NCBI RefSeq assembly: GCF_947495325.1
Contig: NZ_CANLYK010000004.1
Location: forward strand, 278,285-342,284
Source of the DNA: an uncultured Allomuricauda sp.
GTDB taxonomy: Bacteria > Bacteroidota > Bacteroidia > Flavobacteriales > Flavobacteriaceae
Reading direction: 5' to 3'
DNA: 64,000 nucleotides
Shown: positions 46,873-57,000 of the stretch, piece after piece
How the letters are laid out: each line of letters begins with the position of its first letter
Position numbering within the stretch: position 1 is the first letter of the stretch
Notes under the pieces: generated by a model
What the model was told of the DNA's origin: nothing
Database searches by the model: none
Seen by the model: only the letters and a program-made list of their open reading frames with translations
Position numbers and translations under genes: made by a program

Positions 46873-47190
46873 ATGGCACTAGAAATAACAGATGCAACTT
46901 TTGATGAAGTAGTACTTAAAAGCGACAAGCCTGTCGTTGTGGACTTTTGGGCAGCATGGTGCGGGCCTTGTAGAATGGTAGGACCTATCATAGAAGAAGT
47001 TAGTTCTGAATATGAAGGAAAAGCCGTGGTTGGTAAGGTAGATGTTGATGCCAATCAGCAATTTGCCGCTAAATATGGTGTTCGTAACATTCCCACTGTG
47101 CTTGTTTTCAAAGATGGTGAAATCGTTAACCGTCAAGTTGGAGTGTCTCCAAAGAAAGTATATACTGATGCTATAGAAGCTTTATTATAA
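46873..47190 (+). CDS. trxA: Thioredoxin
   Basis: 105 residues from ATG 46873 (MALEITDATF); the longer reading would add 11 residues overlapping the promoter. Active site WCGPC with Cys30 and Cys33, cis-Pro in RNIPTVLVFKDG. General cytosolic disulfide reductase. A perfect hairpin terminator follows. Confidence 0.96.
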   Translation: MALEITDATFDEVVLKSDKPVVVDFWAAWCGPCRMVGPIIEEVSSEYEGKAVVGKVDVDANQQFAAKYGVRNIPTVLVFKDGEIVNRQVGVSPKKVYTDAIEALL

Positions 47191-47213
47191 GTTTTGTATA
47201 AATAAAAAGTTTT

Positions 47214-47245
47214 AAAAAAGGTTTGGCAATTGCCAAACCTTTTTT
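47214..47245 (+). terminator. Terminator after trxA
   Basis: A perfect 32-base palindrome: A-run, GGTTTGGCAA / TTGCCAAACC, T-run, starting 24 bases after the trxA stop. It can act in both directions and separates trxA from the DUF58 gene. Confidence 0.9.
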
Positions 47246-47264
47246 GTTTTATATTGAACCCATA

Positions 47265-48194
47265 ATGGATATTAGGTCAGAACTTCATAAAGCCCAACTC
47301 TTCCAGAACCTTGAACTTTTGGCAAATCAGATTGTTGAGGGTTTTATAAGTGGCATTCATAAAAGTCCGTTTCATGGATTCTCTGCGGAATTTGCTGAGC
47401 ACAAAATTTACAATCCTGGAGAGAGCACAAAACATATTGATTGGAAGTTATTTGCCAAAACGGACAGATTGTACACCAAAAGATATGAAGATGAAACCAA
47501 CTTAAGATGTCACATGATTCTGGACAATTCGGCTTCCATGTATTATCCAGAAGTAAAACAACTTGCCATTGACAATCTGAATAAGATAGGTTTTGGAGTT
47601 TTGGCCGTCGCCGCCTTAATGAACGTATTAAAAAAGCAACGTGATGCAGTTGGTTTAAGTATTTATTCTGATTCTTACAATTTTCATGCTGCTGAAAAAA
47701 GTAGTGAACGACATTTTCAAATGCTATTTTCCAAGTTGAATGACGTTTCTGGAGCAGCCCATTCTTCATCAACAACCAAAACATATACCTACTTACATCA
47801 GATTGCAGAAAAGATACATCGTCGGAGTCTTATTTTTTTGTTTTCGGATATGTTCCAGACCGAAAAGGAAGAAGCACAACTTTTTGAGGCGCTTCGCCAT
47901 TTAAAATACAATAAACATGCTGTGGTACTTTTTCATCTTTTAGACCACAAACATGAGCTAAATTTTAATTTTGAAAATACCCCCAAGCGCTTTGTTGATG
48001 TTGAGACTGGAACACATATAGATTTATACGCAGATAACATTAGAAAGGCCTACAGTGAAAAAGTTGAGCAATATCAAGAGGATTTAAAATTGAAGTGCGC
48101 CCAATATAGAATTAAATATGTTGATGTTGATGTTCGCTCCAATTTTTCCAAAGTTTTGAATACGTTCATGACCGAGCGACAAAAATTTAGCTGA
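47265..48194 (+). CDS. DUF58 domain protein
   Basis: 309 residues from ATG 47265 (MDIRSELHKAQLF), just past the trxA terminator. The DUF58 signature FAEHKIYNPGESTKHIDWKLFAKTDRLYTKRYEDETNLRCHMILDNSASM is complete, and the region from MILDNSASM on has a vWA-like fold with a MIDAS-type DxSxS (DNSAS). Such proteins usually pair with MoxR AAA ATPases and vWA membrane proteins, none of which is next door. Cytosolic; role unknown. Confidence 0.88.
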   Translation: MDIRSELHKAQLFQNLELLANQIVEGFISGIHKSPFHGFSAEFAEHKIYNPGESTKHIDWKLFAKTDRLYTKRYEDETNLRCHMILDNSASMYYPEVKQLAIDNLNKIGFGVLAVAALMNVLKKQRDAVGLSIYSDSYNFHAAEKSSERHFQMLFSKLNDVSGAAHSSSTTKTYTYLHQIAEKIHRRSLIFLFSDMFQTEKEEAQLFEALRHLKYNKHAVVLFHLLDHKHELNFNFENTPKRFVDVETGTHIDLYADNIRKAYSEKVEQYQEDLKLKCAQYRIKYVDVDVRSNFSKVLNTFMTERQKFS

Positions 48195-48207
48195 TTTAAA
48201 AAATATG

Positions 48208-48239
48208 TTTGTTCATAAGAAAAAGGGGATGTATATTTG
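48208..48239 (+). promoter_or_regulatory. Promoter of tRNA-Asp
   Basis: TTTG at 48208-48211, 20-base spacer, TATATTTG at 48232-48239: a consensus Bacteroidota promoter. Initiation would fall about 65 bases upstream of the tRNA. Confidence 0.8.
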
Positions 48240-48312
48240 CCCTCGCTTAACCAAAAGCATGTAACAAGATTTGAACCTGACTGTCGTCAGGGTCTTTACA
48301 GATAAAATCATT

Positions 48313-48386
48313 GGTCTGGTAGTTCAGTTGGTTAGAATACCTGCCTGTCACGCAGGGGGTCGCGGGTTCGAGTCCCGTCCAGACCG
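48313..48386 (+). tRNA. tRNA-Asp (anticodon GTC)
   Basis: 74 bases that fold as a cloverleaf: acceptor GGTCTGG / CCAGACC with discriminator G, D-arm with AGTTCAGTTGGTTAGA, anticodon stem CCTGC / GCAGG with loop CTGTCAC (GTC), and T-arm CGGGTTCGAGTCCCG. CCA is not encoded. A terminator follows directly. Confidence 0.97.
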
Positions 48387-48387
48387 C

Positions 48388-48420
48388 AAAAAGCTCTCAA
48401 TGAAAATTGAGAGCTTTTTT
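48388..48420 (+). terminator. Terminator after tRNA-Asp
   Basis: AAAAAGCTCTCAAT-GAAA-ATTGAGAGCTTTTTT: a 14-base stem with tetraloop and T-run, two bases past the mature tRNA end. Confidence 0.92.
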
Positions 48421-48794
48421 TATATAATTAATATCATACCTAGTACCTAGACCTTCTCCAGTAGTTTTTAAAATATCGTTTCGCATTGCCAATATCAAAT
48501 CGTTACGATTCAACACTTTCTGATGTATTTATAGCTTCTGTTTACTCGGTTTCCCACAGTCTTTCCAATACACCATTGATTAGACCGGTTATTCAGATAA
48601 ATTCAAAAAGTAAATCTTCCATTTCATTAGTTTGATATTGAAAATACGGACAGTCTTTTTGTTGCCGATTGTATCGCATAAGCCGATTAGAGTTCTTATT
48701 CGGCTCAATCTTCTATTGATCAGTCTATCTATCATCAAAACTTGTGATGACATTTTCTTTTTTAAACGATATCCAATAAACAAACCATACTATT
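48421..48794. other. Gene-free spacer
   Basis: 374 bases with no supported gene. Two small inverted repeats are seen, AGCCGA/TCGGCT near 48681-48706 and TCATCA/TGATGA near 48732-48751. Short open frames here resemble nothing I know. Confidence 0.6.
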
Positions 48795-50036
48795 ATGAAA
48801 ACAGCTTTTTTCACCTTTTTCCTAAGCCTTATGCTCTTTAATTCATGCATTACAATTAATAAAAGTCCTGAGGATGAAAATGAGAGTCATTATGAAGAAG
48901 AGAATATAGCTTATGAAAATGAGGCTTTTGAAGAACCAAGTTTTGAAAATGAAGAGGGTTTCGATACAGAGATACTCCAACATAATTCCAAAAAAGATAG
49001 CTTCTTTGACAACTTTGGAGAAAGAGGCATGAAAACACATGAATTTCGTGATGCCAGAACAGGACTTGTTGTTAATAGCACCGAATATCCTGCCTCATGG
49101 AAAGTAATTTCCAAACCAACGTATACCATCGATCAAAAACTTCCGGTTTTTCTGATTCAGACAACTGGTCCCAATAACCTTAAATCGTTCAATACGCCCA
49201 TGAAGGTTCATATCTCCTATCAAAATCCACAGACTTATCAGTTTATGCAAAATTCCAGCGTTGCCAGACTGCATCGCTCCATGGTTAGCAACCAACAAAT
49301 CTTAAAGGAAGAAGTAGCCACAAGAATGCAGAAAACCGGATTCAAGTTTGTAAAAAACATAAGGCTTTACAAAACTGAGAATTACCTCAAAGGAAAAATT
49401 AGAACTGAAAGCAATGGCCAAGTACAAGTGGATCTTCTTGCTTCCGTTTGGGAAAACAATAAAGGCCAAAAAGCATTGGTATCTGTAGGCAAAATTTACA
49501 TGCAGCAACCACTAAGCTTTATTGACACCATGACCATGTGGATGTACAGTACTGATTACACTTTTATTGATGCTGGTCATTTTGATGAAACCATTGCCGC
49601 TTTTGAAAATGCGCTGATAAATTCAAAGGAAAATCCCAAATGGAAACGATATGTTGCTCAACTATCACAACAACGTGCCCAAATTGCGGCACAAAAAGCT
49701 CGAACAGGAAGAATTAACAGAGAGCGTGCATTTGCCGCACACCAACGTAAAATGAAAGGCATATGGGCAGCACAAGATGCTAACCATACTTCATTTATGA
49801 ACCGAAATTTTGGTTCTGGAAGTAGTACTTCGCAACGCGATTTTGTCAATAGGATAAATGAAGAAGAAACTGTTTATAACCCCTTGGACGGTAAGAATTA
49901 TCAAGTGAATGCTTTTTCAACACAAAACTGGATGGATAGTGATGGTAACCTTATTCAAAATGATGATTTGTTCTATACCCCTAATGGCGATATTAATCTA
50001 AATAATAGGGGGTGGGTAAACGTAAATGGCAATTAA
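48795..50036 (+). CDS. Hypothetical lipoprotein
   Basis: 413 residues with a lipoprotein signal (MKTAFFTFFLSLMLFNSC). Next comes a strongly acidic linker (residues 25-70, many Glu and Asn), then a domain with SWKVISKPTYTIDQKLPVFLIQT that looks like a folded globular part, a Gln/Ala-rich helix (QLSQQRAQIAAQKARTGRINRERAFAAHQRK), and a C-terminal EETVYNPLDGKNYQVNAFSTQNW region. I do not recognise the family. It is preceded by the gene-free spacer and followed by a second lipoprotein. Confidence 0.75.
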   Translation: MKTAFFTFFLSLMLFNSCITINKSPEDENESHYEEENIAYENEAFEEPSFENEEGFDTEILQHNSKKDSFFDNFGERGMKTHEFRDARTGLVVNSTEYPASWKVISKPTYTIDQKLPVFLIQTTGPNNLKSFNTPMKVHISYQNPQTYQFMQNSSVARLHRSMVSNQQILKEEVATRMQKTGFKFVKNIRLYKTENYLKGKIRTESNGQVQVDLLASVWENNKGQKALVSVGKIYMQQPLSFIDTMTMWMYSTDYTFIDAGHFDETIAAFENALINSKENPKWKRYVAQLSQQRAQIAAQKARTGRINRERAFAAHQRKMKGIWAAQDANHTSFMNRNFGSGSSTSQRDFVNRINEEETVYNPLDGKNYQVNAFSTQNWMDSDGNLIQNDDLFYTPNGDINLNNRGWVNVNGN

Positions 50037-50102
50037 TGATGACATTTTTCAACCATCTCGATATACTATAAAACCAATTTTACAATCTAAAAAGAAACAA
50101 AT

Positions 50103-52622
50103 ATGAAAACCTCATTGAAATTTTTAATGCTAATAACTGTAACGGCCCTTTTTATCTGGGCCTGTAGCTCCAAAGATGATTCCCCTTTAATGATGGATGA
50201 TGATGTCTCGGTAAGCGATGATGTTGATCCAACCGATGATGACCCCACAGGAACTACCGATGGATTCATGGAGGTAGATGTTCAAGTAATCTTGCCACAG
50301 GGTTCAACAGTAGATCTTGGAGCTACTAGTCTTGTTTCCATATCCGAAGAATTTGCTATTTCAGACAACGGAAGCTCCAAGGTTGCCCTTAACAAAAATG
50401 GGAGGAGTCTTGCCCTACTTATGGATACCGATCAGAACATTTTATTAATGGGGTTCATTGATGAAAATCAGAGAGAGATTTCGGCCCATAGCACAGCGAT
50501 AGCGTCTCTTTATAATGCCTTGGGAACGGTTTTTTTACCCGAAGACGTTCGTCAACGATTCTTTGATGAGATTGATGACTTTCCTGGATTGAATGAGCTT
50601 GTGGAAGCTGCGACAACAGCTTTTTCCAGTGACGAAAATTACTTTGGCACCGAGGCCTTTGCCGCAATGATAGGAGAAAGAATTTCGACACTGGATGATA
50701 CCAAAACCAATGTGGACACTACCAGCAGAATAAATGCTGATGGAAGCGATATACGAAGCGGTATTCAACTTCGGGAAGATGACTCTTTTTCCTTCTCATT
50801 GATCAATAGTTTTAGAAGGCGGGCACATGCCTTTGTTTATCGAAAAGAGGTGACTTTCGAAAATGGAGGAATTGAGCAGCTGATCAGCGATTTTAATGCT
50901 GAAAACCCAACTCCAAACAATGATGAAAAAATCTCATCGCCTACTGCTATTAGAGAAGTATTTGGAGTAATCTCAGATTATGGTGCGGGCACAGGAATAG
51001 GGTTTGCCATAACCGAGGCAGGCCCCATTTCTCTAGAAGTTGAAGAAGGAGAACAAGAGGTTCTATACAGTTGTCGAGTTGTGGGGACTGCTCTTGGTGA
51101 GATAGATACAAATCAAATGACCACAATCGAGGAGGAAAAACTCTATGATCTTATCTACGAAACCTTTGCCTTTGAATTGGTACTTCCAATCCTGTTGGAT
51201 GTTGCTGGTCACTCTAAATTATTAAAGGGATTAGATGAGACAAAGTATGAGCTTTTTGTGAACCAACTGCAAATTATTGCCTCTTCTGTTCCGGCAGTTG
51301 ATGAGCCTCTGAAAAAAGGAGAATATCAGACTGCCTTGAACGAATTCTTGAAGGCCTATTACAACAATGCCTTGGGAGCCAATGCAACAGATTTGATTGA
51401 GGCACTGTTCGAAGGAGTTGTTGCAGGAGGTGTTAAAGTAGATCCCGACTATTTTGTGCAAAATTCTGCCAGGGCCGGGGAATTGGTGCAAGGAATTGGG
51501 AAATACCTGGAGCGAGCAGATATCTTCCTAAAACTTGTTGATTATAGCAGAATTTTATATGCGAACTCAGTATCTAATCATTTGGAAGAATGGGATGTGG
51601 TAGCTAGCAAAAACGACGTAACAATAATACCAGAAGAAACCATCGCAATTCAAGGTGAAGAAAAAACATTTAAGGCCATTATTAAGGATGGAAATCTAAG
51701 TGCGGGACAATCCTATGAGTACAGATGGGCTACAAGCGGACTTTATGGCGTTATACGTGATGAATTGGGAAAAGAAGGAACTTCTTTTACAAGCTCTAGA
51801 AGCGAGATACAATATTTCAGTAGTAATGTAGTGGATTTACCAGATGAGGCATTTGACGAAATCACCGTTGAAGTATTTTTAAAAGAAGGGCAAAATAGTA
51901 CTCGAATCAATGACGCCAAGGCCATTGTAGAAGTTAAAGAACTAGGTTTTGAAATAACCCCGGAGAATCCTACAGTAAATGGGGGTACGCGAATCACTTT
52001 AAAAGTCAGAAATACCGATCGCACCGATATTACTGATAATTCAACCCAAGATTATCGCATTGTATGGGATGGTGCATCAGGCTTTGGACTTTTCAATGGA
52101 AATCAAAATACAGTTTCCAAAGTAAACGATCCACGAGTGATTTATGAAGCAGTTGAAAAGGAAAAGGAAGGAACCGAAACCATCACCGCAGCTATTTACG
52201 CAAGAAGAAAAGATTCTGGAGATGCGTACCGATTCATAGACAAATTGGAAACTACAATTAATATTGAAAACGATGAGAATGTGAAATACCTGTACCCAAG
52301 GGTAGGACATCTTCTTTATGATGACCCTAATGGCCCTGAAGGCGCATATGGGTATTTTGTATTCTTTGAATTTGGCCCAGAGGTGAACGCAGAAAGTTAT
52401 TCTTTGAGAGTCAAAGAACTCAAATTCGGAAATAATACTACAAGTTTTGTAAATCAAGGTGACAACTGGACAGCTGGGAATCCAGACGACTTGGTTAATG
52501 GAAAATATCGATTTATTACTTATACAGGAAGTGGCCCTGGTTCAGCGAGAGCAGATGCCGCGGCAGCACTCGCTACACTGCAAGGATATGCACAGGTACG
52601 TGTGGTATTAAAATCAGAGTAA
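50103..52622 (+). CDS. Large hypothetical lipoprotein
   Basis: 839 residues with lipoprotein signal (MKTSLKFLMLITVTALFIWAC) followed by SSKDDS and an Asp-rich stretch, which resembles the acidic surface-export signals after the lipid Cys in Bacteroidota lipoproteins. The middle (about 100-480) is mainly helical and charged; from about 510 two Ig-like segments appear (ITPENPTVNGGTRITLKVRN). The end has GHLLYDDPNGPEGAYGYFVFFEFG and a last domain with NAESYSLRVKEL. Family and role are not recognised. It precedes the sigma factor unit by 93 bases. Confidence 0.72.
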   Translation: MKTSLKFLMLITVTALFIWACSSKDDSPLMMDDDVSVSDDVDPTDDDPTGTTDGFMEVDVQVILPQGSTVDLGATSLVSISEEFAISDNGSSKVALNKNGRSLALLMDTDQNILLMGFIDENQREISAHSTAIASLYNALGTVFLPEDVRQRFFDEIDDFPGLNELVEAATTAFSSDENYFGTEAFAAMIGERISTLDDTKTNVDTTSRINADGSDIRSGIQLREDDSFSFSLINSFRRRAHAFVYRKEVTFENGGIEQLISDFNAENPTPNNDEKISSPTAIREVFGVISDYGAGTGIGFAITEAGPISLEVEEGEQEVLYSCRVVGTALGEIDTNQMTTIEEEKLYDLIYETFAFELVLPILLDVAGHSKLLKGLDETKYELFVNQLQIIASSVPAVDEPLKKGEYQTALNEFLKAYYNNALGANATDLIEALFEGVVAGGVKVDPDYFVQNSARAGELVQGIGKYLERADIFLKLVDYSRILYANSVSNHLEEWDVVASKNDVTIIPEETIAIQGEEKTFKAIIKDGNLSAGQSYEYRWATSGLYGVIRDELGKEGTSFTSSRSEIQYFSSNVVDLPDEAFDEITVEVFLKEGQNSTRINDAKAIVEVKELGFEITPENPTVNGGTRITLKVRNTDRTDITDNSTQDYRIVWDGASGFGLFNGNQNTVSKVNDPRVIYEAVEKEKEGTETITAAIYARRKDSGDAYRFIDKLETTINIENDENVKYLYPRVGHLLYDDPNGPEGAYGYFVFFEFGPEVNAESYSLRVKELKFGNNTTSFVNQGDNWTAGNPDDLVNGKYRFITYTGSGPGSARADAAAALATLQGYAQVRVVLKSE

Positions 52623-52715
52623 GAACTCATAAACAACGGATTTTGAAGCCGAATAACTGATACTGTTATATAAACTGATTGAAAATCTTTAAATTCCCCG
52701 TACTTTCAAAAAGGT

Positions 52716-53288
52716 ATGGGGAATACATTACAGGAGACCAACTACCAACTGACCACCGCTTTTAAAAACAATAATCAAAAAGTGATGCAAATGGTGTATC
52801 AAAACACATTCCCTAAATTCAGAAACCATGTATTGAAAAACAGTGGAGATGAAACACAAGCAAAAGATGTGTTTCAAGAAGCATTTATTGCCTGTTGGAA
52901 AAACATCAAGGCTAATAAGTTGCAAGAAAACAGTAATGTAGTGGGATATCTATTTACCATTGCTAAAAACAAATGGACTGACCATTTACGCTCATCAACA
53001 TTTAAAAAGACCTTGGTATCGAGTACAATTCCCCATTTAAAGGTGGTGTATGAAGAAAACGATACTGATGAAGAAGTCTTGGAAAAACAGTATGATATCT
53101 TACAAAGTGCCCTGCAAAAATTAGGAAACAACTGTAAAAAACTGCTGCACCTTTTCTATTTTGAACGGAAGTCGATGGATTCAATTTCTATGGAATTACA
53201 ATTGACTCCTGCTTCGACCAGAAATCAAAAGTACCGTTGTATGGAAAAACTACGCGCATTGAGCCATGAATTGAAAAACAATGGATAA
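52716..53288 (+). CDS. ECF-type RNA polymerase sigma factor
   Basis: 190 residues with sigma region 2 (FRNHVLKNSGDETQAKDVFQEAFIACWKN, then YLFTIAKNKWTDHLR) and region 4 (LGNNCKKLLHLFYFERKSMDSISMELQLTPASTRNQKYRCMEKLRAL). It would direct RNA polymerase to a special promoter set. Its stop overlaps the start of the next gene by about eight bases, which places it with the membrane TPR protein and the CHAT protein in one transcript. Confidence 0.93.
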   Translation: MGNTLQETNYQLTTAFKNNNQKVMQMVYQNTFPKFRNHVLKNSGDETQAKDVFQEAFIACWKNIKANKLQENSNVVGYLFTIAKNKWTDHLRSSTFKKTLVSSTIPHLKVVYEENDTDEEVLEKQYDILQSALQKLGNNCKKLLHLFYFERKSMDSISMELQLTPASTRNQKYRCMEKLRALSHELKNNG

Positions 53289-54018
53289 GAACCTCAAATA
53301 CATATCACCTGAACAGCAAGAAGAATTTGAACATTTTCTTTTGGGCAGTATGACCTACGACCAAGAGGCTGATTTCAAAGAACGATTAAATGAAAATGCT
53401 GAACTGAGAGTGCAATTTGACGAATTCAAAAGCTTATTCCATGCAATAGAAGAAGAGGGAATGCGCACTGCACTTAATGCCTTTCACCAAAAATTCGAAT
53501 CGAACCTTAGTAGCAAGTCCACTAATGAAAAACGCAAAGTTTTTTTAATCGCGGCCTCTATAACAGCTTTAATGGCTTTGGGAGTTTCATTCTTTTTGAA
53601 TCAACCTACGCAGGGCGAAAAACTATTTGAGGAATATTTTAGCCCAGATCCAGGATTACCTACTGTGATGGGCTCTAATGACAATTATGACTTTTACGAA
53701 GCCATGGTTGACTACAAGCAAGGACATTACGAAGTGGCTATTCAAAAGTGGGAGAAATTATTAGTGCAAAAACCCGAAAATGATACGCTGAATTATTTTT
53801 TGGGTGCCGCCCATTTTGCGAACGACAATACCAAAGAAGGATTGGTTTTTTTAAAAACTACACTAGAGTCTTCACCGCAGTCAGTATTTAATAAAGAGGC
53901 ACTGTACTTTATAGCTTTAGGGCAATTGAAAAATGGAGATGAGAAAAAAGCCATCGAAAACCTAAAAAAGATTTCAGATGAAAAAAGTGAAGCGCTACTC
54001 AAAAATATTCAAGAATGA
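53281..54018 (+). CDS. Membrane TPR protein with anti-sigma-like N-terminus
   Basis: 245 residues. Residues 1-90 are helical and charged, with FEHFLLGSMTYDQEADFKERLNENAELRVQFDE resembling the N-terminus of membrane anti-sigma factors, though it lacks a zinc HxxxCxxC motif. One TM helix (about 87-106, VFLIAASITALMALGVSFFL). The rest (about 135-245) holds TPR-like repeats (AMVDYKQGHYEVAIQKWEKLL, NYFLGAAHFANDNTKEGLVFLK) and would be periplasmic. Start overlaps the sigma gene and the stop overlaps the CHAT gene (ATGA). I infer it anchors the sigma factor. Confidence 0.75.
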   Translation: MDKNLKYISPEQQEEFEHFLLGSMTYDQEADFKERLNENAELRVQFDEFKSLFHAIEEEGMRTALNAFHQKFESNLSSKSTNEKRKVFLIAASITALMALGVSFFLNQPTQGEKLFEEYFSPDPGLPTVMGSNDNYDFYEAMVDYKQGHYEVAIQKWEKLLVQKPENDTLNYFLGAAHFANDNTKEGLVFLKTTLESSPQSVFNKEALYFIALGQLKNGDEKKAIENLKKISDEKSEALLKNIQE

Positions 54019-57000
54019 AATTTCGAGGTTTTTTTCTTGAATCAAAATCACTGATTTCCATAGTCTGTATTTTCTTTTCACTTTATACAAATGCCCAAGA
54101 AAATAATAAATTAGAACAAATAGATAGTCTCATTGCTTCAGATGAATTTATAGCAGCACAGAATACAATTCAAGAAGAAGTTCAAAATACTGAGAGCACC
54201 TTATTGGGGCATATGGTATATCCTACCGGTAAAATCGAGTTTTTACAAAATCCTGAAACAAAATTTGAGAAGGCCTTAAAATTATTTTCTCAAATTGATT
54301 CTGTCAAATCAAGTGATTCTGTTCTATATCAAGCGAATTTGGGCATGGGCTTGCTTTACATAGACCAAGGTACTGTTTCCAATGCCCAGAATTATTTAGA
54401 AACCGCAAATGCTTTAGCCAAAAAATTGAGCGATGTCACCCGAATGGTTGAATCTGAGTTCCATCTAAGTGAGCTAGGTTTAAAATTGGGTGATTTTGGG
54501 GAATTGGTAACACGTACGGATAAGGCCATCAAATTAATTCGTAAGAACAAAAACATCGATTTTAAGTTGGCACCTAGGATTTATAATTACAAAGGTGCTC
54601 TCATGCACTTTAGTGCTCTACCGGATAGTGCAAATTATTTTTTTGAAAAGGCAATTAAGGCTATGGATAATACCAATCCAGATCCCGAGCAGACTGATTA
54701 TCTCCCTGGCACCATATATGGAAATTGGTTTCTGGTCAAACAATCTGCAGGAATGTTTGATGATGCGATGAAGTTTACGTTAAAATCAATCAATCATTAT
54801 AATTCATTTTTGAAGAAAACGAACAACCATCCCCTTACAGAAAAAGTTCATGGCAACTTGACTATTTCTTATAGAAATTTAGGAAGTCTATATTATGATT
54901 TAGGGCAAAAAGAGAAGGCAAAGCAAATTGCATTGCTTGGATATAAACATGCAAAAAAACACTTTTTAAAGAACACCATACAATATTTTGGAGCGGCTTT
55001 GATGGTTGGTGAATCTTTGTTGTACAATACCGATTTAAATGAAGCGGAGAAGTTTTTAGAAGAGGCAAGGGCTTCTTTAAATTCAATTCCAGGAAATAAT
55101 TATTCTTATAAAGCTAATCTTTATGGAGTTTTAGGAGATTTAGCCTACCGAAAAGGCACCTATTCTGAGGCCGTAACAAACTTTAAACGTACCATTGACG
55201 CCTATAGAAACAGTAATGAACATGGCTTTTCTCAAAATGAGGTTTACGCTACTATCAATCTTGCAAAATCGTATGCATATCTTGAAAATTACGATACGGC
55301 TGAAAGTACCATCAACGCTACGTTATCAAAAGTGATTACATTCTATGGTGATGACAGTTATTTGGCCAATGAGGTAAGAATAGCCAAAGTGAAAATAGTA
55401 TTTGATAAAAAAGATTACAAAGGCACTATTAAACTGAGCAATCAAATCTTGGATTCATACGAATCTGTAACTTTTAACAATGCAATCTCGAAAGAATTTT
55501 TTAGTCCAAACCAACTTAAACTATTGCTCTATCTGACAAAAGCTAAATATGAAACAGATTCGGTTAAATCAGCCAAAAGTTTGAACAGCACAATTTCTTT
55601 TATGAATAAAGCCCTCCAAAGCATTGAAAAAAGAAAATCCATGGTCACAAGTGATGAAGATGCAAACGTGCTTTTAGAAAATAGTCAAGAACTATTCGAT
55701 TTTGGAAAGGAATTATATTACCGTCTTTATAACAAAACAAAGAATAAAAGATACCTTAACAAGCTCATTGAGTTGCATGAGTCAGCAATTTATCACCGAA
55801 TTCGTACAAGACTAAACCTGTCCAAGAATCAGCTAGCACCAGAAAGTATTCGGCAAGAAGAAAATGAACATAGAGATTCCCTAAACTCATTTTTCAACCT
55901 AGATGGAGAAACCCAATTTGATGTAGATGAATGGGAAAATACCTTGGCTGCTTGGCAAAAACATCTCTCCAATATAAAAGAGAAATATCCAAGATATTAT
56001 GAAATGAGGTACAAATCCGTTGTGACTCCTTTGAGTGACTTACAGAATAACATTGCCCATAATACCACACTAGTTCGATATTTGTTTTTAGAGAACAATC
56101 TTATAGCCGTTATAATTGCAAATGATACCATGAAAATTGTTCCACTTTCTATGGATTTTTCCTTGGATTGCATCAATATCGTGTCCAACTATCAAAAAAA
56201 TATTGACGATGTTTCCGAATGCCTCTATAAATTGTACTTGCAACTTTGGAAACCAATTGAAAATAATATCGATACAAAAAACATTGTCATTTTTCCAGAT
56301 CGAGAATTGTTTAATTTAAGTTTTGAACTTTTGACACCTAAAAAAATCAATTCTTTTGGAGAGTTGGTCAACAGTAGTCTTTTAAACAAAAATAACATTG
56401 CCTACAATTATAGCCTTTTATTACTTGAAAAGAATCATCGCACACTTGAGTTTGAAGATGATTTTGTTGCCTATTCTCCAACTTTTAATGAAAGTATGAA
56501 GGAAGAATATCAGCTAGCTATTAAAGATTCAATCCATCTAGACAAAACCTACCTAACATTATTGCCACAGCCATTTAGTGCCGATATTGCAAAAAGATTA
56601 TCAAAACGATTTGATGGAGAGTCATTTTTAAATGAAAATGCCTCAAAAACTGTATTTAGCCTCACTGCAAATGAACATAAAATCATTCACATTGGCACCC
56701 ATGCAGAATCAAACAATACAAGTCCTGAACTCTCACGATTGGTATTTGCAAAAAATGTTTCTGATTCAACCAACATTAATGATAATTACCTGTACGCCTA
56801 TGAGATATATAATCAAAACCTGAACTCCAACTTGGCCATTCTAACCGCCTGCGAGACAGGAAAACCCACCTATCAACCTGGAGAGGGTATGATTTCTCTA
56901 GCACACGCCTTTAATTACGCAGGTAGCGAAAGTATCTTGACCAGTTTGTGGCAGATTGATGAACAATCAAGCACTAAAATTCTAGGTTTCTTTTATAGCT

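Noticed and set aside
48589..48783. 64-residue open frame in the spacer after tRNA-Asp
   Set aside because: No family resemblance, basic random-looking peptide, no clear start context.
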